Of a stretch of 8,973 bases of DNA, positions 1 through 5,908 are shown piece by piece. The translations under genes and the position numbers were made by a program. The notes beneath the pieces are model-generated. The model was not told the origin of the DNA. It saw nothing but the letters and a program-made list of their open reading frames with translations, and did not search any database. Origin of the DNA: Bacteroidota bacterium (lineage in GTDB: Bacteria > Bacteroidota > Ignavibacteria > SZUA-365 > JAADGX01); the NCBI GenBank assembly GCA_027021285.1, contig JALUUP010000356.1, forward strand, positions 1-8,973, in the 5' to 3' direction. Numbering within the stretch: position 1 is the stretch's first letter; each line of letters begins with the position of its first letter.

Positions 1-446
1 CGTTGGAAGTCAAGGCATCCGCGGCACATCTCAATTACATCAAGCTGGATGGAAACGTCGGGTGCATGGTAAACGGCGCGGGACTCGCCATGGCAACCAT
101 GGATATGATCAAGCTCTCCGGTGGAGAACCGGCAAATTTTCTCGACGTGGGCGGCAGCGCCAGCGCGGAAACGGTGGAACAGGGATTCCGCATCATCCTT
201 GCTGATAAAAACGTGAAAGCCATCCTTATTAACATTTTCGGTGGTATTGTGCGCGCCGACAGGGTTGCCCAGGGAGTGGTCCAGGCGGCGAAGAACACGA
301 AGGTCAAGATACCGATCGTCGTCCGTCTTGCCGGCACAAACGCCGAAAAAGCGGGAGATATCCTGGCCAAATCGGGATTATCCTTCCGGGTTGCAAACAA
401 CCTGAAAGAAGCGGCAGCCAGTGTCAACCGGGCGTTGACGTCCTGA
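1..446 (+). CDS. sucC: Succinyl-CoA synthetase (ADP-forming) beta subunit, C-terminal part; 5' end outside window
   Basis: This is the C-terminal ~147 residues of the beta subunit of succinate-CoA ligase, the TCA-cycle enzyme that interconverts succinyl-CoA and succinate with formation of a nucleoside triphosphate. The family is usually about 385-390 residues, so roughly 240 are missing beyond the left edge. The reading frame (first full codon at position 3, a TTG that is internal and not a start) shows the family blocks LDGNVGCMVNGAGLA, GGEPANFLDVGG and NIFGGIVRAD, followed by PIVVRLAGTNAE, all in the expected order for the ligase domain that contacts the alpha subunit. The stop is TGA at 444-446. 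The next gene is on the opposite strand after a terminator, so the usual partner sucD does not follow. It must lie upstream or elsewhere. A related malate-CoA ligase beta subunit cannot be excluded from the C-terminus alone, but SucC is much more likely. Confidence 0.95.
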   Translation, partial: LEVKASAAHLNYIKLDGNVGCMVNGAGLAMATMDMIKLSGGEPANFLDVGGSASAETVEQGFRIILADKNVKAILINIFGGIVRADRVAQGVVQAAKNTKVKIPIVVRLAGTNAEKAGDILAKSGLSFRVANNLKEAAASVNRALTS

Positions 447-474
447 AACATCGAAGTGAATGATGGCAAAAGGG

Positions 475-507
475 AAAAGATCGCTGCCACGGCGATCTTT
501 TTCTTTT
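475..507 (+). terminator. Intrinsic terminator after sucC
   Basis: A perfect 10-bp stem (AAAAGATCGC at 475-484 pairing with GCGATCTTTT at 492-501) has a 7-nt loop and runs into a T-rich tract to 507. It begins 29 nt after the sucC stop. The A-tract on the left arm means it may also terminate minus-strand transcription from the convergent hydrolase gene that ends at 525. Confidence 0.88.
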
Positions 508-524
508 ATCGGTACTTACGATGA

Positions 525-1370
525 TCAGAGGTGATTGTTCAGCCAGTCAGCCGTTTGCTTTAACACGAAAGCCAGAGCATCGGGCATTCCTTCATAGGGA
601 TGGCGGGCGCCGAAGACGTGATCGGCATTGGGGACAAGCAGTAAATCCGTACGATCCTTGTTTGCCGCTTCATAGATGTTCCTCGCCTCTTCCACCGGCA
701 CGGAGACATCCTGTTCCCCGTGAACAATGAGCAGCGGCGCTTCCAGATTTTTGACTGCCTTCAAAATATCAAATCGCTCGCGGTTAGCCTCGAAATCCTC
801 GAGCAAGCTGACGTTCAAGGGCATACGTTGATTGGTCCGGGTGTTCATAACTTCGATGACACCGTTTTCCTTCCAGCGTTTCACGGTTTCCGGTCCCCAG
901 CGGTCGAAGGTCGAAACGGAGGCCCAGCTTACGACCGCTTTGACCCGCGGCTCCTCCACAGCCTTGAGGATGGCGATTCCTCCGCCCCTGCTGTGACCAA
1001 GCAGAGCTAGGCGCCCGGTATCCGCGTCAAAGGGCAGCAACCGACCTCCTGTCACTTCATCGATTACTGCTTGCAGGTCCTCGATTTCTTTGCTCAGGGT
1101 ATTTTCAGCAAATTTATCCAATTCCGTAAATTCCGTCTCGTCTTCACCGATTCCGTTGTGGGAAAAATTAAACCGAACGGCCACCCAACCCTGGCGTGCA
1201 AAATACTCTGCGACAGCGGGGAAAGCGCCCCAATCCTTGAATCCCTTGAATCCGTGACAAATGATAATTACGCGGGCGCCCGCGACCTGGTCCGGAGTAT
1301 GGTAATTCCCCCGAATGCGGTCGCCTGTTGAATTCCTTATTTCAAACGGAGATGACATGGAAACGGTCAT
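525..1370 (-). CDS. Alpha/beta hydrolase (serine esterase/acyl-peptidase-like), cytoplasmic
   Basis: This 281-residue protein has the alpha/beta hydrolase fold. Visible landmarks are the oxyanion strand-turn IIICHGF at about residues 36-41, the nucleophile elbow GHSRGG with Ser127, an acid in HGEQDVSVP at Asp221, and a catalytic His in NADHVFG at His251. That gives a complete Ser-Asp-His triad in the usual order. There is no signal peptide, so it should act in the cytoplasm. The substrate cannot be read from the sequence; the family includes carboxylesterases, thioesterases and dipeptidyl-peptidase-like enzymes. I chose the ATG at 1370 because AGGA lies 6 nt upstream. The frame stays open to an ATG at 1430, but those extra 20 residues are unlike the family N-terminus. 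A second ATG at 1358 is also possible. It is divergent from the glycosyltransferase and converges on sucC, so it is probably monocistronic. Confidence 0.88.
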   Translation of the reverse strand: MTVSMSSPFEIRNSTGDRIRGNYHTPDQVAGARVIIICHGFKGFKDWGAFPAVAEYFARQGWVAVRFNFSHNGIGEDETEFTELDKFAENTLSKEIEDLQAVIDEVTGGRLLPFDADTGRLALLGHSRGGGIAILKAVEEPRVKAVVSWASVSTFDRWGPETVKRWKENGVIEVMNTRTNQRMPLNVSLLEDFEANRERFDILKAVKNLEAPLLIVHGEQDVSVPVEEARNIYEAANKDRTDLLLVPNADHVFGARHPYEGMPDALAFVLKQTADWLNNHL

Positions 1371-1423
1371 GGGATATCCTGCTTCTGTTCGTATTCGTTG
1401 CATGCACGGCTTGTAATCCGTAG

Positions 1424-1443
1424 GTTTCAATGTACGATGAAAC
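1424..1443. promoter_or_regulatory. Inverted repeat GTTTCA-N8-TGAAAC, possible operator
   Basis: Two perfect 6-bp arms (1424-1429 and 1438-1443) flank 8 nt in the 97-nt divergent region between the hydrolase and glycosyltransferase genes. The left arm overlaps the suggested hydrolase -10 element. Spacing and symmetry would suit a dimeric repressor, but arms of this size can occur by chance. Confidence 0.3.
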
Positions 1444-1458
1444 TCGAACCGATATCAA
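1429..1458 (-). promoter_or_regulatory. Possible sigma70-type promoter for the hydrolase
   Basis: On the minus strand, TTGATA (1458-1453) is followed after 18 nt by TACATT (1434-1429), matching the -35 consensus at 5 of 6 positions and the -10 at 4 of 6. The start codon at 1370 would lie about 50 nt from the predicted transcription start. It is recognised only by consensus matching and is low confidence. Confidence 0.3.
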
Positions 1459-1467
1459 ATCCCCCTT

Positions 1468-2577
1468 ATGCTCCCTGATCGCATCGCCCTGGTACATGAC
1501 TGGTTGACTGGTATGCGGGGAGGCGAGAAGTGCCTCGAAGTCCTGTGCGAGCTCTTCCCGGGAGCTCCCATCTTCACGCTCCTGGCATACCCGGAACAAC
1601 TCTCTGAAACAATACGACGCCACGAGATTCGCACCTCCTTTCTCCAGCGGATGCCATTTTCCCGAAACGGATACAGAAACTACCTGCCTCTTTTCCCTCG
1701 CGCCATCGAGTCCTTCGATTTGGATGAATTCGACCTTGTCGTCTCAACATCACACGCCGTCGCGAAAGGCGTCATACCGGCTCCACGAGCGCTGCATATT
1801 TCCTACATCCACACCCCGATGAGATACATCTGGAACATGTTCGACGCGTATTTCGGAGAGAATCAGGTTGGCTCGATTAAAAGAGCGTTCATCAGTCTCG
1901 TGGCAAAACACTTGCGCCAATGGGACGTCGCTTCGTGCAGCCGTGTGGATCAGTTCGTCGCAAATTCCCACCACGTCCGGAAACGCATCGAGCGCTACTG
2001 GAACCGCAGAGCGGAGGTCATTTATCCGCCTGTCGACACGAGTCGATTCCATGTATCGTATGAACGAGGTGAATACTACCTCGTCGTTTCCGCCCTCGTT
2101 CCATACAAACGCGTGGATATCGCTATCGAAGCATGCAATCAAATGCGTCTTCCGCTCCGTATTATTGGTGAAGGACCGGAAAAACCGCGACTACAGGCGC
2201 TTGCCGGACCGACCGTTCGGTTCGATGGTTGGTTGACCGCTGAAGAAATTAACGCGGGATTCCAACGTTGCAAAGCCATTCTTTTTCCAGGAGAAGAGGA
2301 TTTCGGAATCGTGCCGGTGGAAGCCATGGCTTGCGGCAAACCGGTCATCGCTTTCGGAGTCGGCGGGGCCACGGAAACCGTTGTCGAAGGCCAGACCGGT
2401 GTGTTTTTCCATGAACAGTGTGCAAAATCACTCATGGAGGCAATCAACCAGCTCGAATCCAGGACGTGGTCACCCGCAATAATCCGGAAACATGCCGAAT
2501 CGTTCGATCGGGAGGTTTACAAGAAAAAGATGCTCGAATTCATTCAGCGGCACTGGTACAACCACAGCAAAAACTGA
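1468..2577 (+). CDS. Family 4 glycosyltransferase (GT-B fold, WbaZ/mannosyltransferase-like)
   Basis: This 369-residue protein is a retaining GT-B glycosyltransferase of family GT4. It would transfer a sugar from a nucleotide sugar during polysaccharide or lipopolysaccharide assembly at the cytoplasmic face of the membrane. The N-terminal acceptor half opens with ALVHDWLTGMRGGEKCLEVL (residues 7-26), a motif typical of the WbaZ-like subgroup. The C-terminal donor half has VSALVPYKRVD (207-217), IIGEGPE (232-238), and the EX7E motif with Glu277 and Glu285 in EEDFGIVPVE, followed by ACGKPVIAFGVGGATE. The length fits the family and the protein looks intact. No clear Shine-Dalgarno sequence precedes the ATG at 1468, but no better start is visible. 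Two stops in a row (TGA then TAA, 2575-2580) end it. There are no other polysaccharide genes here, so its pathway is unknown, and a functional link to the cytochromes is not evident. Confidence 0.92.
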   Translation: MLPDRIALVHDWLTGMRGGEKCLEVLCELFPGAPIFTLLAYPEQLSETIRRHEIRTSFLQRMPFSRNGYRNYLPLFPRAIESFDLDEFDLVVSTSHAVAKGVIPAPRALHISYIHTPMRYIWNMFDAYFGENQVGSIKRAFISLVAKHLRQWDVASCSRVDQFVANSHHVRKRIERYWNRRAEVIYPPVDTSRFHVSYERGEYYLVVSALVPYKRVDIAIEACNQMRLPLRIIGEGPEKPRLQALAGPTVRFDGWLTAEEINAGFQRCKAILFPGEEDFGIVPVEAMACGKPVIAFGVGGATETVVEGQTGVFFHEQCAKSLMEAINQLESRTWSPAIIRKHAESFDREVYKKKMLEFIQRHWYNHSKN

Positions 2578-2625
2578 TAATTTAAGGCATTTCTGGCCGC
2601 AGTGCACCAAGACACATTATTGTAT

Positions 2626-2637
2626 TTATTGCAATAA
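2626..2637. repeat. 12-bp perfect palindrome containing TTGCAATAA
   Basis: TTATTGCAATAA reads the same on both strands. Its right half TTGCAATAA (2629-2637) occurs again at 2811 and 2839, so it may be one of a set of protein-binding sites. Confidence 0.45.
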
Positions 2638-2727
2638 CCGTCGCGCTATTTCAGAACAGGGATATCCAGCCACTCGTTACGGAACCTGGCTTTGTGTCCT
2701 GTCTGTCCGAATAATTCTTGATACATA

Positions 2728-2763
2728 AAAAAATGCTCGATAGGTTGTAATACTGCATTTTTT
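2728..2763. repeat. A/T-rich inverted repeat, possible weak terminator
   Basis: AAAAAATGC (2728-2736) pairs with GCATTTTTT (2755-2763) across an 18-nt loop. With its T-tract inside the arm it could act as a weak bidirectional terminator for the glycosyltransferase transcript. The long loop and only two G-C pairs make this uncertain. Confidence 0.3.
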
Positions 2764-2810
2764 ATATTCTTCTTCACCGTCCATACAGCTCTTACTCTAT
2801 CCATAGATCG

Positions 2811-2857
2811 TTGCAATAATTACAATATTTACGGGATTTTGCAATAATTTGCAAAAT
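2811..2857. promoter_or_regulatory. Candidate tandem operator: TTGCAATAAT direct repeats, one within a 9-4-9 perfect dyad
   Basis: TTGCAATAAT occurs at 2811-2820 and again at 2839-2848, 28 bp apart. The second copy lies within a perfect dyad: ATTTTGCAA (2836-2844), spacer TAAT, TTGCAAAAT (2849-2857). The first copy continues as a degenerate version (TTGCAATAATTACAA, 2811-2825). Nine-base perfect arms in a region upstream of a gene suggest a site for a dimeric regulator controlling the triheme cytochrome gene. The regulator itself is not in the window. Confidence 0.5.
2840..2848 (+). promoter_or_regulatory. Possible extended -10 element overlapping the dyad
   Basis: TGCAATAAT has the form TGnAATAAT, one mismatch from the extended -10 consensus TGnTATAAT. 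No good -35 is seen 16-18 nt upstream, which is tolerable for extended -10 promoters. If it is used, the dyad above would overlap the promoter and the leader would be about 145 nt. This is consensus matching only. Confidence 0.25.
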
Positions 2858-2897
2858 GGTTGTTTCCTGGAGGACCTTCAAATATTTTATAAACTTG

Positions 2898-2925
2898 CGA
2901 ATATCTTCCATATTCGTCGGTTTTT
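2898..2925 (+). terminator. Leader hairpin followed by T-run, possible attenuator
   Basis: CGAATAT (2898-2904) pairs perfectly with ATATTCG (2910-2916) around the loop CTTCC, and TTTTT follows at 2921-2925 after four bases. The stem is weak and the T-run is offset, so it is a poor intrinsic terminator. However, ATCTTC (2903-2908) can also pair with GAAGAT (2927-2932), a helix that excludes the first hairpin. This resembles an attenuation switch ahead of the triheme gene. Confidence 0.3.
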
Positions 2926-2971
2926 AGAAGATGGTTCTTAAGAGGCCTGTCGTGGTACAGATTTCGAATAC

Positions 2972-2997
2972 CCAACTCCAGCAGGAAAAGGAGTTGG
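2972..2997 (+). promoter_or_regulatory. Hairpin sequestering the ribosome binding site of the triheme cytochrome gene
   Basis: CCAACTCC (2972-2979) pairs perfectly with GGAGTTGG (2990-2997) across a 10-nt loop. If C2971 is bulged, two further A-T pairs extend the stem. The right arm contains the Shine-Dalgarno GGAG (2990-2993), which sits 8 nt before the ATG at 3002. The folded mRNA would hide this site. Another purine run, AGGAAAAGG, lies in the loop but is further from the start. Confidence 0.55.
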
Positions 2998-3001
2998 TAC
3001 A

Positions 3002-3490
3002 ATGTTTTGGAAAAAAATTCTATTTGTTTGTCTGGTGACCGCACACGTCTCTTCTCCCAGCATGGCCCAGTTCTGGGCCGACGCCTCGGTCGGCGAAGCC
3101 TCGCCAACGAGACTGAATATCGGTGATCTCGATTTCGAATCCCGCAAGTGCATGCGATGTCATGACGGATCAAACGGAACCTACATTCCGCTTCGTCCTG
3201 TGACAGCCCCGATAGAACATGTACAACAGGGATCGATAAAAACGAAAAACCACTCCATTGGAATGGTGTACGAAAACTCGGTTGCAAAACAGCCCACCGA
3301 GTATGTAGACCCGATCTCGCTTAATTCTCATATCCGTCTGATCGGTGGCAAGGTTGGATGCCTAAGTTGCCACATCAAGAAATCCAAGGAGGAGGAAGCC
3401 TCAAAAAACGAACAACGATGCACCAACGATTCGAAAGCAGCGCAGGAGATCTTTCACGGGCGGCTCTGCCAACAGTGCCACATCAAGTAA
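3002..3490 (+). CDS. Exported triheme c-type cytochrome, short relative of the downstream pentahaem family
   Basis: This 162-residue protein has a signal peptide (Lys4-Lys5, hydrophobic to about residue 18, likely cleavage after Ser-Met-Ala at 20-22), so it is exported and matured in the periplasm. Three haem c attachment motifs are visible: CMRCH (50-54), CLSCH (120-124) and CQQCH (156-160). A further Cys140 is outside any motif. The region NHSIGMVY (83-90), the DP at 103-104 and the terminal CQQCHIK correspond to DHPVSFVY, DP and CLTCHKK in the three pentahaem proteins on the opposite strand. It therefore seems to be a divergent family member that lacks haems 1 and 4. A lysine/glutamate-rich stretch (126-138) follows haem 2. 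It is convergent with the pentahaem gene ending at 3551, with its own promoter region and a start placed after GGAG at 8 nt. A role in electron transfer is certain from the haem motifs; its partner is unknown. Confidence 0.85.
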   Translation: MFWKKILFVCLVTAHVSSPSMAQFWADASVGEASPTRLNIGDLDFESRKCMRCHDGSNGTYIPLRPVTAPIEHVQQGSIKTKNHSIGMVYENSVAKQPTEYVDPISLNSHIRLIGGKVGCLSCHIKKSKEEEASKNEQRCTNDSKAAQEIFHGRLCQQCHIK

Positions 3491-3492
3491 CA

Positions 3493-3559
3493 GAACGAGC
3501 CGTTTCCCCCCTATGCCACATTCGACACAGGTAAGAAACCCGTCAGTCGTTCACTTTTT
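3493..3559. terminator. Weak imperfect hairpin at the convergent junction
   Basis: Between the two convergent cytochrome genes, GAACGA (3493-3498) pairs with TCGTTC (3547-3552) and, nested inside, GTTTC (3502-3506) pairs with GAAAC (3535-3539). TTTTT follows at 3555-3559. It could end transcription from the plus-strand gene, but internal loops make it weak, and the right arm enters the stop codon region of the opposing gene. Confidence 0.3.
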
Positions 3560-4300
3560 ATGACACGTCAAACAAAAGGCGCTTCCCGCGTTGTCGATAC
3601 GCAGCGACAATGTCCTGCCCGTCATTCCAAAACCACCGTGAGCATTATGACAACCCGAGCACCCCTGGGTGTTCCGGGAAATATGCGGATCGTGGCAGGT
3701 GGAACATTCAACCCTCCCGTTATCAAGCAGATCATCTTCGATCGTCCCTCCCAGGCCGGATAACGTGGTGCTCGGATCGTAAAGCTCGCCATCCGAGGTG
3801 GACAGGGCCGTATTATAGACAAATGAAACAGGATGATCGTCGCTCAAATCGGTGCCGACCTTGCCCCATGAAGTAAACCGTGTTCCGTTGGTTTGACCGG
3901 CATGATTCTCAACTGCCACCGTACCATCATGACAGGACAGGCAAAGTTTCGTAGTGCCAAGCGGCTGGTTCGTCTGTGCATCCAGGGTTGAACTCGAATA
4001 GACCGTGTACGACGCCGTGGATAGCTGGTGACTCCATAGAGGAGAATTCGGCACTGTCGTGATGGCGTTGTGCGGAACATGGCAGGGGCGGCAGATCTGG
4101 TTTCCACTCCACGAAGCGCCGCTGAAATCATGGTGGCTGTTTCGAATATCCGGCGACGGAATCGCTTCAGAAGGCGCGACGGGATAGATCTGAGTAAACG
4201 TATTGCAGGAAGCGGTCATCGCTTCCGGCGCCGATGCCGATTGAACCGACAGGTGGACAATCAGAATCGACACATAAAAGACAAAAGCTGAACGATTCAT
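3551..4300 (-). CDS. Exported pentahaem c-type cytochrome, paralogue 3 (last gene of cluster)
   Basis: This 249-residue protein has a cleavable signal peptide (hydrophobic 4-20, likely cleavage after SASA at 24). Five CXXCH haem sites are seen: CRPCH (70-74), CLSCH (120-124), CSTCH (199-203), CSGCH (214-218) and CLTCH (243-247). Candidate distal His ligands include the pair in SHHDF (56-57), PHN (77), WSH (91), DHPVSF (156), HISRN (206) and NAH (221). Between haems 2 and 3 lies the block SGLGGTIEDDLLDNG, shared by all three paralogues and containing no haem ligand. It is closest to the paralogue at 5162-5890, sharing most of the stretch from CRPCH to CLSCHDGTVAVEN, while the middle paralogue is more divergent. 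GGGGGAG lies about 7 nt before the ATG, and the gap from the previous gene is 48 nt, so it is probably cotranscribed. The five haems do not make it NrfA: it is half that size and lacks CXXCK. Confidence 0.88.
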   Translation of the reverse strand: MNRSAFVFYVSILIVHLSVQSASAPEAMTASCNTFTQIYPVAPSEAIPSPDIRNSHHDFSGASWSGNQICRPCHVPHNAITTVPNSPLWSHQLSTASYTVYSSSTLDAQTNQPLGTTKLCLSCHDGTVAVENHAGQTNGTRFTSWGKVGTDLSDDHPVSFVYNTALSTSDGELYDPSTTLSGLGGTIEDDLLDNGRVECSTCHDPHISRNTQGCSGCHNAHGGFGMTGRTLSLRIDNAGSAFCLTCHKK

Positions 4301-4348
4301 TTGTACACTCCCCCAAAAACAACTCTTGTATCTGCATGTGGGTAAACA

Positions 4349-5092
4349 TTACTTGTTGTGACAAACCAGACAGAGCTTGCTCCGGGAATTGTCAACACGA
4401 AGGGACAGAGACTTGATCTTGTTTTCGTGCATGATATGACACCCGGCGCATCCCTGTGTATTCCGGGAGATATGGGCATCGTGACACGAAGTACATTCCA
4501 CCCTCCCGTTGTCGAGAAGATCTTCAGCGATCGTTCCACCGAGACCGGAGGAGGTCGAAACCGGATCCCGTAACTTGCGATCCAGCAATACCAACCCTTC
4601 ATCGTAGGGAAACGAAACAGGATGGGAACTGCTCAAGTCTATTTTGAATTCACCTTTAAGCAAGAGAGGTTGCCCACCTTCTGATTGTGCATGGCTTTCG
4701 ATAGCTATCGTTCCATCGTGACAGGAAAGACAGAGCTTGGAATTCCCGGAGGGTTGTCCCACGTACGCATTCATTGTCGGACTTGAATACATTGAATATT
4801 GTGGAACTTTAATGGTCTTTGTCCACGCTGGCGTCTCATAGCCCGTTGTATCTGTCACTTCCGGCACATGACATGGTTGGCACATGCTCATGCTTCGCCA
4901 GGCGGCGCTTCGAAAATCATGGTGGCTGTCCTTGATATCCGGGTGATGAGCCATCATCAGGATATGTGCCCGTACAACACCTTCACGGTCATCGGACCCT
5001 TCATCGCCTCGGACATTACGGGGGACATTTCCTCCCTGGTGAAGCAACAGCATGGGAAATATTCCAACCAGGATGTAGCTCAAGATTTTCAT
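4349..5092 (-). CDS. Exported pentahaem c-type cytochrome, paralogue 2 (divergent middle copy)
   Basis: This 247-residue member of the tandem family has haem sites CQPCH (71-75), CLSCH (121-125), CTSCH (200-204), CAGCH (215-219) and CLVCH (241-245). The N-terminus (MKILSY and a hydrophobic run to about residue 18) is a signal sequence, but no clear AXA cleavage site is seen and a charged, unconserved segment follows (25-42). SHHDF (56-60), SHPVSF (156-161), SGLGGTIAEDLLDNG (182-196) and HISRN (207-211) are kept. It differs from both sisters at two likely ligand positions: PHNA after haem 1 becomes PEVT, and WSH becomes WTK. The insert between haems 2 and 3 (133-155) is also different. GGAG lies 6 nt upstream of the ATG. 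The gaps are 69 nt to the gene before and 48 nt to the gene after, so one transcript is likely. The changed His positions suggest altered haem ligation or potential. Confidence 0.86.
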   Translation of the reverse strand: MKILSYILVGIFPMLLLHQGGNVPRNVRGDEGSDDREGVVRAHILMMAHHPDIKDSHHDFRSAAWRSMSMCQPCHVPEVTDTTGYETPAWTKTIKVPQYSMYSSPTMNAYVGQPSGNSKLCLSCHDGTIAIESHAQSEGGQPLLLKGEFKIDLSSSHPVSFPYDEGLVLLDRKLRDPVSTSSGLGGTIAEDLLDNGRVECTSCHDAHISRNTQGCAGCHIMHENKIKSLSLRVDNSRSKLCLVCHNK

Positions 5093-5161
5093 CCTTCACT
5101 CCACATGATTGAATACCACCGATATATGCGCGTTTCTGTTACCATGAAACCGGTATCAACC

Positions 5162-5890
5162 TCACTTTTTGTGACAGGTCAGACAAAGCGCGCTGCCAGT
5201 GTTATCCTTCCAGATCGATAGCGTCCTCGTTGTTACACCGGGCGCGACGAAATGGCACCCGAGGCAACCATTCTTGTTCCTCGAGATGTGCACATCGTGG
5301 CAAGAAACGCACCCCATCTTCCCGTTATCCAACAAGTCTTCTTCAATCGTCCCTCCCAGTCCGGACTGGGTTGTGCTGGGATCATAGAGCTCGCCGTCGG
5401 CAGCGGCAAGCGCGGAATTATAGACGAAACCGATGGGATGATGCTTGCTCAGGTCCGTTCCGATTTTGCCAAAAGACGGGTACCATGAACCATTATGATT
5501 TCCCGCGAAATTTTCAACGGCAACCGTCCCGTCGTGGCAGGAAAGACACAACTTCGTTGTGCCGGTCGGCTGACCCGGTGCAGCATCCATGGTGCTCCGG
5601 GAATAGACGGTATAGCTCGCGGTGGACAGGTCGTGGCTCCAGAGAGGCGAATTCACGATTGTGGTGTTCGCGTTGTGCGGAATGTGACATGGGCGGCACG
5701 TCTCGTAATTTGCCCACGAAGCGTCATCGAAATCGTGGTGGCTTTGATCGATATCCGGCGCCGATTTCATCGACCCAGTGTAATTGCATGCTTCAGATGC
5801 ATCGATATTTCCTGCGCCCAAACCCTGGACACACGTGATGCAGGCAACCAGGATTACGCCTGCTGTGATTAGGAATCGCTTCAAATCCAT
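5162..5890 (-). CDS. Exported pentahaem c-type cytochrome, paralogue 1
   Basis: This 242-residue protein has haem sites CRPCH (65-69), CLSCH (115-119), CVSCH (194-198), CLGCH (209-213) and CLTCH (236-240). The signal sequence (Lys4-Arg5, hydrophobic 6-19) could be cut by signal peptidase I near LGAG (24-27). It also contains L14-V15-A16-C17, which fits a lipobox, so a lipoprotein cannot be excluded. Shared family features are SHHDF (50-54), PHNANTT, WSHDLSTASYTVYS, HHPIGFVY (150-157), SGLGGTIEEDLLDNG (176-190) and HISRN (201-205). The His found three residues after haem 4 in the two sisters is missing here: CLGCHFVAP replaces CSGCHNAH and CAGCHIMH. A GGGGGA ribosome binding site sits about 6 nt before the ATG. 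It follows the large cytochrome after 65 nt and probably belongs to the same operon. Its role is electron transfer in the periplasm or at the outer surface; the partner is inferred from neighbours only. Confidence 0.88.
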   Translation of the reverse strand: MDLKRFLITAGVILVACITCVQGLGAGNIDASEACNYTGSMKSAPDIDQSHHDFDDASWANYETCRPCHIPHNANTTIVNSPLWSHDLSTASYTVYSRSTMDAAPGQPTGTTKLCLSCHDGTVAVENFAGNHNGSWYPSFGKIGTDLSKHHPIGFVYNSALAAADGELYDPSTTQSGLGGTIEEDLLDNGKMGCVSCHDVHISRNKNGCLGCHFVAPGVTTRTLSIWKDNTGSALCLTCHKK

Positions 5891-5908
5891 TGTTTTCCCC
5901 CAACGTAG

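Larger units (their letters stand above)
2578..3001. other. AT-rich 424-nt intergenic region, dense in dyads
   Basis: I find no convincing gene here. The stretch is visibly richer in A and T than its neighbours and carries the palindrome at 2626-2637, an A/T-rich inverted repeat at 2728-2763, the dyads at 2811-2825 and 2836-2857, a hairpin with T-run at 2898-2925, and the ribosome-binding-site hairpin at 2972-2997. It probably holds the promoter and leader of the triheme cytochrome gene. A strong Shine-Dalgarno-like GGAGG at 2869-2873 has no start codon at a usable distance. Confidence 0.7.

Noticed and set aside
35..490. 151-residue minus-strand open frame opposite sucC
   Set aside because: sucC is unmistakable in the other strand, and this frame would run through the terminator.
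1371..1430. Upstream ATG at 1430 for the hydrolase
   Set aside because: The ATG at 1370 has a well-placed AGGA, and the extra residues are not like the family. The longer start would also sit on the likely promoter.
2829..3287. 152-residue minus-strand open frame antisense to the triheme cytochrome
   Set aside because: It overlaps a gene with a signal peptide and three CXXCH motifs, has no convincing ribosome binding site and shows no domain. It is a shadow frame.
3551..5890. Pentahaem proteins as NrfA nitrite reductase
   Set aside because: NrfA is about twice this length and has a CXXCK (or special CXXCH) catalytic haem and calcium site. These proteins are about 245 residues and only share the haem number.
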